Source: Chelonoidis abingdonii (Eukaryota > Chordata > Testudines > Testudinidae). From it: 64,000 nucleotides of DNA. Of this stretch, positions 35,305 through 46,333 are shown piece by piece. A program made the position numbers and the translations under genes. The DNA is taken from the NCBI RefSeq assembly GCF_003597395.2, contig NC_133778.1, forward strand, positions 14,161,833-14,225,832. The letters are read 5' to 3'. The notes beneath the pieces are model-generated. The model ran no database searches and was not told the DNA's origin. It worked only from the letters and a program-made list of their open reading frames with translations. Each line of letters opens with the position of its first letter. Position 1 is the stretch's first letter.

Positions 35305-35375
35305 TATCTAGTGCTTTTCACCAGTATATCTCAAAGGACCTTACAAGAACTATCCGCAGATTGTTGAAATGGTGG
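35305..35375 (-). mobile_element. SINE tail fragment
   Basis: 'CTTATCTAGTGCTTTTCACC' followed by 'ATATCTCAAAGGACCTTACA' is the reverse of the 'TAAAGCACTTTGAGAT' tail region. Confidence 0.45.
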
Positions 35376-35463
35376 CAATGTGAATATTTACTGCATGTGC
35401 TAATCATTTCTCTCTTTCTCATTACATGTCTTTTTTGCTTTTCTTGGGTTCTATTTCCCGTGA

Positions 35464-35772
35464 AGAAGAATGGGTCTGTGGTTAAGGCACTGGATAAGGA
35501 CTGAGGAGACCTCAGATATTTAATTCCTGGCCCTGCCATGGACTTTCTGACGGATTTTGGATAAGTCACCAATCTCTCAGTGCCTCAGTTCTCCCTCTTT
35601 AAAATAGAGACAGTAATTCTTTCTCTCATACATTTTGCCTCTTACCTATTTAAGATTTTAAGCTCTTCAGACGAGGGTCTCTCTCTCTCTCTTACTATGT
35701 GTTTGTACAGCACCTGGCAAAATGGAGCTCTAACGGTGGCTGAGCCTCCAAGCATCTTATAATGCAAATACT
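35464..35772 (+). mobile_element. tRNA-derived SINE, full tail
   Basis: The head is 'TCTGTGGTTAAGGCACTGG' (A-box like) with 'TTTAATTCCTGGCCCTGCC' in the B-box position. The body is 'GGATAAGTCACCAATCTCTC', 'TGCCTCAGTTCTCCCTCTTT'. The LINE-like tail is 'TTGTACAGCACCTGGCAAAA' and 'ATAATGCAAATAC'. This copy shows the long tail variant. A (TC)n stretch lies inside at 35681-35692. Confidence 0.8.
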
Positions 35773-35908
35773 ATTGGATAACGAAGTCTGTTAAAGAATT
35801 AACATGACTGTTTCTTTCAATTCAGGTATTAAGAGCTCACAGTAATCAACCCTGAAACCTCTCAGAAATTCTCCAGCCAATCCAATGAAGACAAGACTTG
35901 ACATTCCT

Positions 35909-35932
35909 GATATATATATATATATATATATG
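35909..35932. repeat. (TA)n microsatellite
   Basis: Eleven or so TA units. Confidence 0.95.
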
Positions 35933-36368
35933 TGAAGAAATGAAAAACCCACACCCCTTCTTAACCCATCATAAAGAACTAAAAAAAGACAGCCCAATAT
36001 TTTTTCTTATGCTTCTTTGCAGATCACCTTTAAATCTGCATTCTAGCTCTGTGTTACAGTTAATGGAGACTTTAAAGTATTTGTGATGAAGGGCATAGTA
36101 TAAAAACATTCAATCTCTCTTTTTTTGTATTGGTTCGTAATACGAGAGCAAGAGTTCATGCAATGAAATGAATAGCATGTGAGTGTCAAATTAAAGGAGC
36201 TACTTCACACAGTACATATTCGGCTTATGGAAATCACTATCGCAGGATGTCTAAATGTCAAATATCCTTGGAATATAGCATGAACCATAATAAAATTGCA
36301 CAAGCGTGGAGATGCCTTCAATACCATTGTATTTGTGAGCTATTTTTCTGCCTGTGAAAATGTGGGTA

Positions 36369-37282
36369 TGTGACACACTCCAGGGTTGTAAGGCACCTGG
36401 CTACAACCTGCCCTTATTGTGCCAGCTGCAGATCAGCTCCCTGAAGCCACCAGCTGCATAAGCACTGCCTTCCAGCCCCCTACAGATGTTGCTCTCCCTG
36501 TACAGGTAACAACAGGCACACACCAACCCCCAAGTTGTCCGAGCATCCCTCCTGGAGTACCCATCCCCTGTTCCACTGAACACTCAGTCACTGCTCCCAA
36601 AGGAGTAATAGACATTCACTGACAAGATTCAGCTCAGGGGCATCGCTCCACTCAAACCATGGCACTTAGGTATATTTATAGTGAAAAACAAGAATACGTT
36701 TATTATCAAAGAACAGAGAATCAAATGATAAAATATTACACATAAAACAAAATCATAACACTTTCTAGAGCCTTAACTCGCAAGACATTTTTTGTCTCCT
36801 ACAGAATAACTTACCCCAACTCCTTTTCCCAGCAAGATTGGCTGAGATCCCCCTTCACAAGATCAAGCCCACTGACAGCTTCTCCTCACAGACTGAAGGA
36901 TGCCAAAGCATCTCTCTGCACCCCAAATATACCAGAACAGACCTTTGTTGTTCACCTAAAAATAGAGTTCCCCCCTCCTGTTTACCTCTTCTTGTTAATT
37001 TCCTTCTGATATCTCCTTAAGTTCTTCACTAGCATTGACTCAGTATGTTATAATACTCTTCTGTCCCAAGAGACACAATGCAAAATGGTCTACCCAGGAG
37101 ATAACTGTCCCCCACCTCCTCTCTGGAGAACTTTGTTTCAAGACTCATTGCCTTTATCTAAAAGACCTAGAGAACCTAATTTTCAGCATCTATCCATAAC
37201 GCCTCACACATTTTCCATACATATATCTTGCAATGATTCTGACCACCAGTGTGACACAGGCTTCATTAGACATGTTACATGA
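36369..37282. mobile_element. Unclassified LTR-like repeat
   Basis: It starts 'TGTGACACACTCCAGGG' like the other TGTGAC-starting LTRs of this window. It contains 'GTTTATTATCAAAGAACAG', a counterpart of 'GTTTATTTTCTATAAAAAGC' in the LTR at 40898-42104, and ends near 'GACATGTTACATGACCCC'. I found no target duplication, so the right boundary and class are open. Confidence 0.4.
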
Positions 37283-37870
37283 CCCCTTTTGGAACCCAGG
37301 GGATTCCTGTATCCTTACGTAGCCCTATGTCCTCTGCCAGCTGGCATCAAGAGGTCCTTGGGTCAAAGGGAAATTCCTACCATAAGTTTCAGTGGCCATC
37401 AGTCTATAAACGGGAAGAAATTTACTTGAATTTGAAGCGAAATAATTTTCACCTGTGTGCAATTTCCCAGCTGATCATTTCCAAGATGCAAAATTGGCCT
37501 TTTTTGGCATCATTCCCGAGTGTTAGTCTTTAAATCATAATTACACTAAGTTTTATAGACAATATTATTGCTACTCTATACAGCATAGCTGTATATCACT
37601 AGGTAATGGGCAACAGATGTGCTTTCAAATCTGGACTAAATGGTCCTTTTTTTTTTATCTTTAAGCTTAATATACTTCACAAAGACAAACGTGACCCACA
37701 AATACTGGATATGACACATCGCAGGTATGTTCCCTGTAACTTTCACAAGGAAGTATATATTTTCATTTCATGGGAATAATTTGCAGTAAGTCTGTTGCAG
37801 CTACACAACCATAAACTGGATCTTATCAGATCCCATTAGATAAAGAGGGTCAGGCTTTGTAAGTAATGGA

Positions 37871-37974
37871 GGGTATGTCTACGCTGCAATTTTACAGCCC
37901 TCCAACTGAGCCTTGCAATCCTGAGTCAGCTGACGGGGCAAGCTGCAGGTGTTCAATTGCAGTGTAGACATTCC
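37871..37974. mobile_element. Short MITE, GGGTATGTCTAC type
   Basis: 104 bp. Left end 'GGGTATGTCTACGCTGCAAT', right end 'TTCAATTGCAGTGTAGACAT' plus 'TCC'. The TIRs match over about 18 bp with a few differences. The interior is 'CTTGCAATCCTGAGTCAGCT'. Confidence 0.8.
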
Positions 37975-38423
37975 TTCAATGGCAGACATCCAAGGTCTGA
38001 ACATGCACCCACTAAAGTAAATGGCAAAGCTCCCATCAACTTAAGAGATACAGAATTGGAGTCTTAGGCCTGCTCTACACTACACGTTTATACCGATTTT
38101 AGCAGTGTTAAACCGATTTAACCCTGCACCCATCCACACAACGAGGCCCTTTATATCGATATAAAGGGCTCTTTAAATCGGTTTCTCTACTCCTCCCCGA
38201 CAAGAGGAGTAGCGCTGAAATTGGTATTACCATATTGGATTAGGGTTAGTGTGGCCGCAAATCAATGGTATTGGCCTCCGGGCGGTATCCCACAGTGCAC
38301 CACTGTGACCACTCTGGAAAGCAATCTGAACTCGGATGCGCTGACCAGGTAGACAGAAAAAGCCCTGCGAACTTTTGAATTGCATTTCCTGTTTGCCCAG
38401 CGCGGAGCTCTGATCAGCACGGG

Positions 38424-38560
38424 TGGCGATGCAGTCCCAAATCCAAAAAGAGCTCCAGCATGGACCGTACAGGAGATAGTGGATCTGATCGCTGTATGGG
38501 GAGACAAATCTGTTCTATCAGAGCTCCGTTACAGAAGATGAAATGCCAAAGCATTTGAAA
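38424..38560 (+). pseudogene. Myb/SANT-like DNA-binding protein remnant
   Basis: ATG at 38429 in 'GGCGATGCAGTCCC'. Allowing a frameshift shortly after, it encodes 'AVWGDKSVLSELRYRR' (about 38492-38539), the first helices of a Myb/SANT-like domain. A stop (TAG near 38477) and further indels break it. In intact relatives the protein partners a Harbinger transposase and binds element ends; that function is family knowledge and is not shown here. Confidence 0.55.
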
Positions 38561-38937
38561 AAAATCTCCAGGCTATGATACAGAGTCCACAGCACAGTGC
38601 TGTGTGACAAGCGTAACGGAAAGCCAAAGAATCAAATGGACGCTCATGGAGGGAGGGGGGGGGACTGAGGACTCCAGCTATCCACAGTCCCCGCAGTCCG
38701 AAAAGTATTTGCATTCTTGGCTGAGCTCCCAATGCCTGTAGGGTCAAACACATTGTCCGGGGTGGTTCAGGGTATATTCTCGTCAATTTACTCCCCTCCC
38801 CCCCCCCGTGAAAGAAAAGGGAAAAAAATCGTTTCTTGACTTTTTTCAATGTCACCGTATGTCTACTGCATGCTGCTGGTAGACGCGGTGCTGCTGCGGC
38901 ACTGAACAGCAGCATCCTCTCCCTCCCCTCCCGGTGG

Positions 38938-39728
38938 CAGACGGTACAGTACAGTAGGACTGATAGCCGTCCTCATCATCAGCCCGTGAGTGCTCCTGGC
39001 TGGCCTCAGGTGAGGTCGGCCGGGAGCGCCTGGGTAAAAATAGGAATGACTCCCGGTCATTCCCAGCAGATGGTACAGAACGGCTGGTAACCGTCCTCAT
39101 CATAGCAACTGGGGGCTGAGCTCCATCAGCCCCCCCCTTTCATGTCTAAAGAAAAGATTCTGTACTGCCTGGACTATCATAGCAGCGGGATGCTGGGCTC
39201 CTCTCTCCCCACACCACATGCGCCTTGCCTCGGCACTTCATAGCGCTGGGAGCAGCCTTGCACTCCCTCTCATTTATCTATACTAAAAAGTCAGTTTGCT
39301 TATTCCTGTACTCTTTATTACTTCATCAACACAAATGGGGGGGACTCTGGAATGGTACCCAGAAGGTTGGGGGAGGAGGGAAGCAATGGGTGGAGTTGTT
39401 GCACGGACCCCCCTAAATGGATGCAGCTCATCATTTCTGTGGGAGCTGATAGGAGCGGCGTGGCTCCTGGTCTCTGATACCACTGGTTCTCTAGTACACT
39501 TGCCCCATATTCTAGGCAGGACTGACTCTATTTTTAGATACAACATAAAGGAGGAAATGACACGGGGGGTCATTCCCATTTTTGTCTTTGCGCCCCCGGC
39601 CGACCTCAGCGAAGGTCAGCCAGGAGCACCCATGACAGCAGCAGATGGTGCAGAACGACTGGTAACCGTCATCTCATCGCCAATTTACAATGGCACAGCA
39701 GACGGTACAGAACGACTGGTAACCATTT
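38938..39728. repeat. Four dispersed copies of a ~30-bp motif
   Basis: 'CAGACGGTACAG...' or 'CAGATGGTACAGAACGACTG' followed by 'GTAACCGTC' occurs at about 38938, 39067, 39642 and 39699, all in the same orientation inside the Harbinger-like element. Two of them (39642, 39699) are only 57 bp apart. Confidence 0.75.
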
Positions 39729-40897
39729 CTGCTACCTTGCAAAGGCAAATGAATGCTGCTGTGTAGTGCTGCAGTACCACCTCTGTCAGCGGCATCCAGT
39801 ACACACACGGTGACAGTGACAAAAGGCAAAACGCTCCATGGTTACCATGCTATGGGGTCTGCCAGGGCAATCCAGGGAAAAAGGGCATGAAATGATTGCT
39901 GCCGTTGCTTTCACGGAGGAAGGAATGAGTGACGACATTTACCCAGAATCACCTGCGACACTGTTTTTGCACCATCACGCATTGTGATCTCAACCCAGAA
40001 TTCCAATGGGCGGGGGCGACTGCGGGAACTACGGGATAGCTACCCACAGTGCAACGCTCCAGAAATCGATGCTAGCCTCAGTATATGGACGCACACCACC
40101 GAATTATTGTGCTTTGTGTGACTGCGTGCATTCGACTTTATACAATCTGTTTTACAAAACCGGTTTATGTAAAATTGGAATAATCCTGTAGTGCAGACAT
40201 ACCCTTAATGAAAACTGCGGTGCTTCAGGACTGATGGGGTGATTCTATTGGTAACACTCTTGCCACTGAGCCAGTACAAAACCTGATGCTTCCCGCAGGG
40301 TGGCTGAAGGCATCTTCTTCTCGGAGTTATATGAGATGTAAAAGTGAGATCCTACCTAGTTCATTTTCCACTGTACCTTTGATTCTATATGGTATTCTTC
40401 ACTTCCTGTCCTAAACACTTGTTAAAAGTCACTCTGTAGTATTAAAGAGTTGCCATGTTTCATTACAGAGGGAAATGCACCATAGGGAAAGTGGAGTGAA
40501 GCGTGGAAACCACTCTGGAATCTAGCTGGATGATGGATGCTAATAAATGAAACATCATTATCATTGCACAGAGTTCCTCAACTACTCTTCTCCCAAGGGG
40601 TCTGGCTGCAGATAACAGGCTAAGACATTGCTCCTCTAAAGTACTATGTTAAATAGTAATGTACTTTTTATGGTAGTTGACATTTGTAATTCAACATGAC
40701 AACAAGACTCACATGGGTAAACATACAAGGAACCAAGGGCAGGGACAGGGGAAAATAATCCTAACATTTGTCCTGTGACCCATATCTAATAGGAACTAAT
40801 AAAATAAGAAGCACTTGATCAGATGAAAAATGTAATTTCAATCAATACTTGCATAAAGAATCATGCTCTGGTTGCACTATGAATAAAAGATGGTGGG

Positions 40898-42104
40898 TAT
40901 GACAGGTTGGACCCCCCACTTCTGGGATGGCACCTGATGTGATGGGATTCCGCTCAGCCCTCCAATCCTGCCAGCCTGGGTTTCCCTTGCACTGGGTTGC
41001 TGTGCCAGGCTTTGAAGCCCCTTTCCATCACACACCCAGGCAAGGCCACACCCAGACACAGACAGCAGTCAGATCTGTGTGAGAGGATTCACTCAGCACT
41101 CGCATGCACACCCCCTGTGGAGAGGTAAACCCTGGATAATATTGTCTTGTGCTGTATAGAAAGATCTGTACAGAACGATCTTGTAAAAATTTACCCTCTC
41201 CCTCAGTGTGGAGAGAGATATGTACAACTTTCTGTCCCTTCCCCCCTTAGATATTACACAAACTGGGTTAAATAATAAACAAAAACAAGTTTATTTTCTA
41301 TAAAAAGCAGATTTTAAGTGATTATAAGGGACAGCAAACAGAACCAGGCAGATCACTAGGCAAATAAAACAAAACATGCATATAAGCTTAAGATCTTAAA
41401 GAGACTGGTTTCAAGAAATAATTCCTCACCCTAAATGTTTTTTTAGGCAAGTTACTGAGTTTCTGTAGCTTAGAGTTCCAAGTATTTCTCGTTACAGACT
41501 AGACTCCTCTGTCGCAGTCTGGATTCAGCCCTTGCCTTTCCCACAGCTCAGTTCCTTTGTCTCTTCAGATACTTTCAGCAGTCTTTCTTCTTGGGCAGGA
41601 AGGCAATGAAGAAGAGTCCTGTTTGTCTTACTCCCCAGCCTTAAATAAGATTTACATAAGGCAGGAATCTTTTGTTTCCCAGTCTTGACCACCTCCTTCT
41701 TTTAGTAGAAAATTACTAGAAGTGCAAGATAGTGTTTAGCATCAGGTGACAGAACCACCTGACCTAGTAGTGTCACAGCTAGGTCCCAGGATGCCTCTCA
41801 GGAAAGAGAGAGATTATCATCTTTAAAGTCTTTTTGTTTCTTCCCAATGGCCCACCAAAGCTGATGGCCTGTTGTCTGTTGGGCGTCTCCCAAATACACA
41901 CCCAGTTGTAATTGTTACATAGTCAATATTCCTAACTTTAGATACAGAAATGGTACATGCATACAAATTGAATAATCACATTCAGTAAATCAGAATCTTT
42001 CCAGTGATACCTTACAAGACCCATCTTGCATAAAACGTATCTTAGTTAGGCCATATTCATATTGTAACCATATTTCTATGAAGTATATGGGGTGTAACGT
42101 CACA
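40898..42104. mobile_element. Solo LTR, 1,207 bp
   Basis: Starts TATGACAGGTTGG (probably TGTGAC originally) and ends GTAACGTCACA. Flanked by a perfect 5-bp GTGGG (40893-40897, 42105-42109). The interior has an AATAAA at about 41273-41279 beside 'GTTTATTTTC', so poly(A) signals exist on both strands and orientation is unclear. No internal genes. I recognise the family as a common chelonian repeat; the assignment to endogenous retrovirus LTR is inferred from termini and duplication. Confidence 0.7.
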
Positions 42105-42109
42105 GTGGG

Positions 42110-43205
42110 GTGGGGTGCTTCAAACCAACAGAATGTGTTCTACTTCCAATAACTCTGAACTCTGCAGTATGGCTGCTACCCATCTGTTCCACTTGTTTGC
42201 AGCTAACTGCAGAAGCAATGTCATTGGGGACAAGACCCAGCAACAATGCGTACACTGGTCAGAACACGTCATGAATTCTCATGGCCACCACACAGACTTT
42301 GAGTTTAGGAAGAAAAACTTAATCACCTTGATATAACAGAATTTCGTTCAGAAAGGCCAACATTTAATTACAACACTTTTTGCTTTCACTTTGTGTCATT
42401 TTACATCCTTTGCATCATTTGCGTTATTAACATGCATTTACAGATCATGAAGATTACATAACTGTCACTATTCAAAGCGGACACACAGCAAACTTTAGAA
42501 GAGTGAAATCAACACATATTGAATTGGATTTGCATTCAATGCACAGCTAGAAAGGGGGGCAAATTCTGAAACAGAAACTGTTCCTATTTACCCAGTCTAA
42601 TTGCTTCAAGGTTCCCTGCAAGTAGATTCAGTGAGACACTGGTTTTACTCCACTAAGTTGTCAGGCTCCCCTCTCACAACTAGACAAGCTCTGTAACAGT
42701 AGACAAATAAAACAGACAGGAGAAGACATTCTTAAAGGTCAACACTTTCAGAATACTTGAACAAGTACTTCACCTTTCATAGAAAATAAACTAGAGTTCT
42801 GAAACATAATCTATGTTTCTCTGAATAACTATGAATGTATTGGTACATATTTATGGTTCACAAGACTAATTATTTTAGTAAACATCAGAGAGGATTGAAA
42901 CTTTATCATCAAAAGTCATTTGACTTTGAAAGCTTTGCAGAAAAAAGTCATTCAAATTTTTCCAATTTTCCAATGAAAAACTGACAATCAACAAGTTTCC
43001 AATAAAAATGTTTGGGTTTCTTTAAACCAAGATATTTATCATAAATTAATATTATCACTGAAGTTTGTGGGGAGATGTCAAAACGCCTTTGAAAGTAAGT
43101 GCTACGGTAATACAATCTACAGCAGTACTGGTGTGCTGACATTAGCACAGGGGGAAATTGCTACTTGGCCTGTTGTCATTAGGTCAGAATTCAGAAGGGC
43201 ATTTT
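42110..43205. other. Unique sequence, nothing recognised
   Basis: No supported gene or repeat. Confidence 0.4.
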
Positions 43206-43212
43206 GGAGTCA

Positions 43213-43492
43213 GGGTATGTTTACACAGCAAAAGCTGTGCACGAGGTAGCCTACCTGAGCTAGCTTGAATTCAGCCTGCATGGGTAACACCACCAGTGAT
43301 GATAGAGCAGCATAGGTTTCATCACAGGCTAACCAACCAAGTATTTACCTGAAGTCTGTGCTGAGTTTGTACTATTTGCACTGAAGGTCATGCGACACTG
43401 TCCTCACTGCAGTAGTGTAGTTGAGGGAAAACTTAGGTTTACCCACTTCTCCGTTGGGAAATATGGAGTTTGGTTTAATATAGATATATCCT
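43213..43492. mobile_element. MITE, GGGTATGTTTACAC type
   Basis: Left end 'GGGTATGTTTACACAGC', followed by 'GAGGTAGCCTACCTGAGC' and 'CTAGCTTGAATTCAGC'. The right end 'TAGATATATCC' is a weak inverted copy. The interior is only partly palindromic, so one arm has decayed or been replaced. Confidence 0.6.
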
Positions 43493-43589
43493 TAGAAGGA
43501 AGGACAGAATGAGTGAGTTCTGTTTGGCTCTCTGCTGGAGCCACTCGGGAAAAAAATAAAACCAAGTCTGAAAGTCCACATATCCCACT

Positions 43590-43662
43590 AAATCATAAAT
43601 TTTGATCCAAAGCCCACTGAACTCAGCAGGATTCTTTCCATTGACTTCCTTAGTCTGTTGTG
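43590..43662. repeat. Short foldback fragment, GATCCAAAGCCC type
   Basis: 'TTTTGATCCAAAGCCCACTG' followed by 'TTTCCATTGACTTCC' is the left arm of a known inverted-repeat pattern. A related scrap, 'TCTGATCCAAAGCTCACTG', occurs at 50708-50727. Confidence 0.45.
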
Positions 43663-44364
43663 GCTTTTAAGGTTTGAAGTGCATAAGAGCTACCCTGTTC
43701 TTGTTTGCTGATTCGCTGATCGGGGAGATGATTTATTTATTCTCTCAAAAACCTTCTTCGGTTGTTTAATACAAGCAATTTATCATCTTATTGGGCAACC
43801 CACCGTAGGCAACAACACAAGAGGGAGACAGTGCCTATGTTTGCTCTTGAGACTACTAATTCTGGTGCAGAGGAAGGCAAGCAGTGAGGGAAGGATGTCA
43901 TGAGGATATGAAGTTGCAAGGGAGGTCACACTGAAGAGAAGGCTGTGTAGGGGGAAAAACTGAGAAACCTAACTGAAGGAGATATGAGATAAAACTAGAG
44001 AGAGAGACAGGGAAAGAGGGAGTAGATAGGGCTCAAGCAAGTAAATATATTTAAGAGGCTGCATTAAAATGTTTCATGAGAAGTAAAGAGCTTGACAGAG
44101 GACTCTGACGGAAACATAGGGACCAGGGCATTCTGGTCATAATATTTGTGCTGGGGTGGCTATTCATTTTTAACAACAGCCAGTGATTCTCCAGCTGGTT
44201 GGTTCTGGTCACAAGAGTGTCACAAAGCTACCTTAATGGGAGCCAGGGATCTGGCCCAATGTACGCTACTAAATTTTTATAATATAATTATGAACCCCTC
44301 TCATGTGTGATTTGGATTTTTCAGTGAATTAAACCATAGATATTCCTAGTGGAATATCTAATTT

Positions 44365-45702
44365 AATGGATTACATGTCTTTATACAGAAAGACTCGAGA
44401 ACAGCAGATTCTCTACACTGGTAAAGACAAAACTCCAAGGACAAGAATGCTCATAATAGCATTGGGATGGGGGAGCCTATACAGGAGAGATGGGCTCCAC
44501 ACTAAACATTACAAAGGTTGTAGAGCAGTTTTTAAACTAGGAGATGGGGGAAAGCCGATTGCTGCAGAGGAACACGTGGATCGGAGAAAGACTTCTCTTA
44601 GAGGAGATTCTATTGATAGAGATTCTCTAGGTTATAGTTAGGAGCAGAGGATGGAAGAGGATAATGTAAGGGCCAGATCAGATGAGAAACATTCACATAA
44701 AAAGGAATCTGACACATCAGAAAAGGGAGACAAATAAACAGTGACAAGTTTTTAAAGTGCTTGTACACAAATGCTAAAAGTCTAAATAATAAGATGGGTG
44801 AACTAGAGTGCCTTGTGATAAAGGAGGATATTGATATACTAGGTATCACAGAAGCCTGGGGGACTGAGGACAATCAATGGGACACAATCATTCCGGGGTA
44901 CAAAATATATCAGAAGGCCAGAACATGTAGTGCAGGGGGGAGTGGCACTATATGTGAAAGAAAATGTAGAATCAAATGAAGTAAAAATCTTAAGTGAATC
45001 CCATGTTCCATAGAATCTCTCATTGGGCATCAGTACTCTTCATGCTCTAATAAGAATATAGCATTAGGATCTATTATCACCACCTGACCCGGACAGTGAT
45101 AGTGATGATGAAATGCTAAGGAAATTACTGAACTAATAAATAGAACTCTATAATAGTGGGGGATTTCATCTCCTCATATTTACTGGGAACATGTCACCTC
45201 AGGTCGAATGTAAAGACAAAATTTCTTCATACTTTAAATGACTGCTTCTTGGAGCAGCTGGTACGGGAACCCACAAGGCAACTCTAGATTTAGTCCTGAG
45301 GGAATGCAGGGCTGGTCCAAGAGGTAATAATAACAGGACTGCTTGAATAGATGACCATAATATAATAACATTTAACATCCCTGTGGTGGGAGAACATCTC
45401 AACAGCCCAACATTGTGACATTTATTTCAAAAGGGGAAACTATGCAAAATGAGGGGTTATTTAACGAAATTAAAAGGTACAGTGAGTAAAGTGAAATTTC
45501 TCGCAAGCTGCATGGGCGATTTTTAAAGACGCCATATAGTGCCCAACTTAAATGTATACCCCAAATTAGAACACAGTAAAGAACTAAAAAGAGCCACCAT
45601 GGCTTAACAACCATGTAAAAAGAGCAGTGAGAGATAAACAGACTTCCTTTAAAAAGTGGAAGTCAATCCTGCAAGGTAAATAGAAAGGAGCATTAACACT
45701 GC
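44365..45702 (+). mobile_element. CR1 LINE, 5' segment
   Basis: A long, decayed CR1 copy interrupted by an LTR and resumed at 46332 or 46334. The segment covers the ORF1-ORF2 region ('AGAGACTTCTC'-like text omitted), the endonuclease start (44758 onward) and the region up to the beginning of the RT. Numerous stops and 1-bp indels break every frame. Confidence 0.85.
44758..44979 (+). pseudogene. CR1 ORF2 endonuclease, N-terminal part
   Basis: Reads 'CLYTNAKSLNNKMGELECL' and then 'DIDILGITEAWGTEDNQWD', 'IIPGYKIYQKAR'. The N (of TNA) and the E of 'ITE' are the metal-binding residues of APE-type endonucleases. After 'SAGGSGT' a frameshift leads to a stop. The expected 'GGVALYVKE' continues in another frame. 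Confidence 0.8.
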
Positions 45703-46333
45703 TGTGACAAAGTTCTCCTCTACCTTGGTGGGTCCTGCGCTTTTGGCGGATTTGCTACCTCAGCGATCTTCCCCTTTGGTGGAACCACAGTCTGGGTCAA
45801 CTCCTCCTGTGTCTAATCAGGAGTTGGTTGGTTTGGGGGGAACCCGGGCCTGCCCTCTACTACGGGTACTAGCCAGGACCCTGTGGATTGCAGCCATCTT
45901 TAGTGTTTCCTGTAACAGCTGCATGACAGCTACAACTCCCTGGCTACTTCCCCAGGGCCTCCTCCAAAACACCTTCTTTATCTTCACCACAGGACCTTCC
46001 TCTTGGTGTCTGATAATGCTTGTAGTCCTCAGTCTCCAGTAGCACTCCTCTCACTCTCAGCTACTTGTGCCTTGCTCCCAGCTCTCACATGCACACTTCA
46101 CTGTCTGACTGGAGGCTTTTAACTAATTCCATCCAGCCCTTGATTGGCTTCAGGCATCCCAATCAATGTAGCTATCTCCACTGCCTTCTAGAAACGCCTT
46201 AATTGCGCCTAGGTGTCTTGATTACCTGAGCAACTGCCATTTGGTTACCATGGTACCAGGGATTTGTTTGCCTGGGGCTAACATATCTGTTCCTCACTAC
46301 TTTACTGTAGCCATCTGGCCTTGCCCCATCACA
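45703..46333. mobile_element. Solo LTR inserted in CR1
   Basis: Starts TGTGACAAAGTTC and ends CCCCATCACA. If the end is at 46333, the duplication is 4 bp CTGC (45699-45702, 46334-46337). If it ends at 46331 (ATCA), the duplication is 6 bp CACTGC. The CR1 text is continuous across it. A short LTR of about 630 bp with no TATA box that I can see; the family is common in turtles from memory. Solo, so the internal proviral part was lost by recombination. Confidence 0.85.

Larger units (their letters stand above)
38067..40204 (+). mobile_element. PIF/Harbinger-like element, long copy
   Basis: 2,138 bp, flanked by TTA on both sides (38064-38066, 40205-40207), the classic PIF/Harbinger duplication. 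Left end 'GGCCTGCTCTACACTACACG', right end 'GTAGTGCAGACATACCC'. It shares its left approx. 600 bp and right approx. 350 bp with the element at 9919-11010. It carries a broken Myb/SANT-like coding head at 38424-38560, but I see no DDE transposase. It is non-autonomous and would need a transposase in trans. Confidence 0.8.

Noticed and set aside
39296..39766. 156-codon plus-strand frame
   Set aside because: It lies in the non-coding interior of the Harbinger-like element across the repeated 30-bp motif; no domain.
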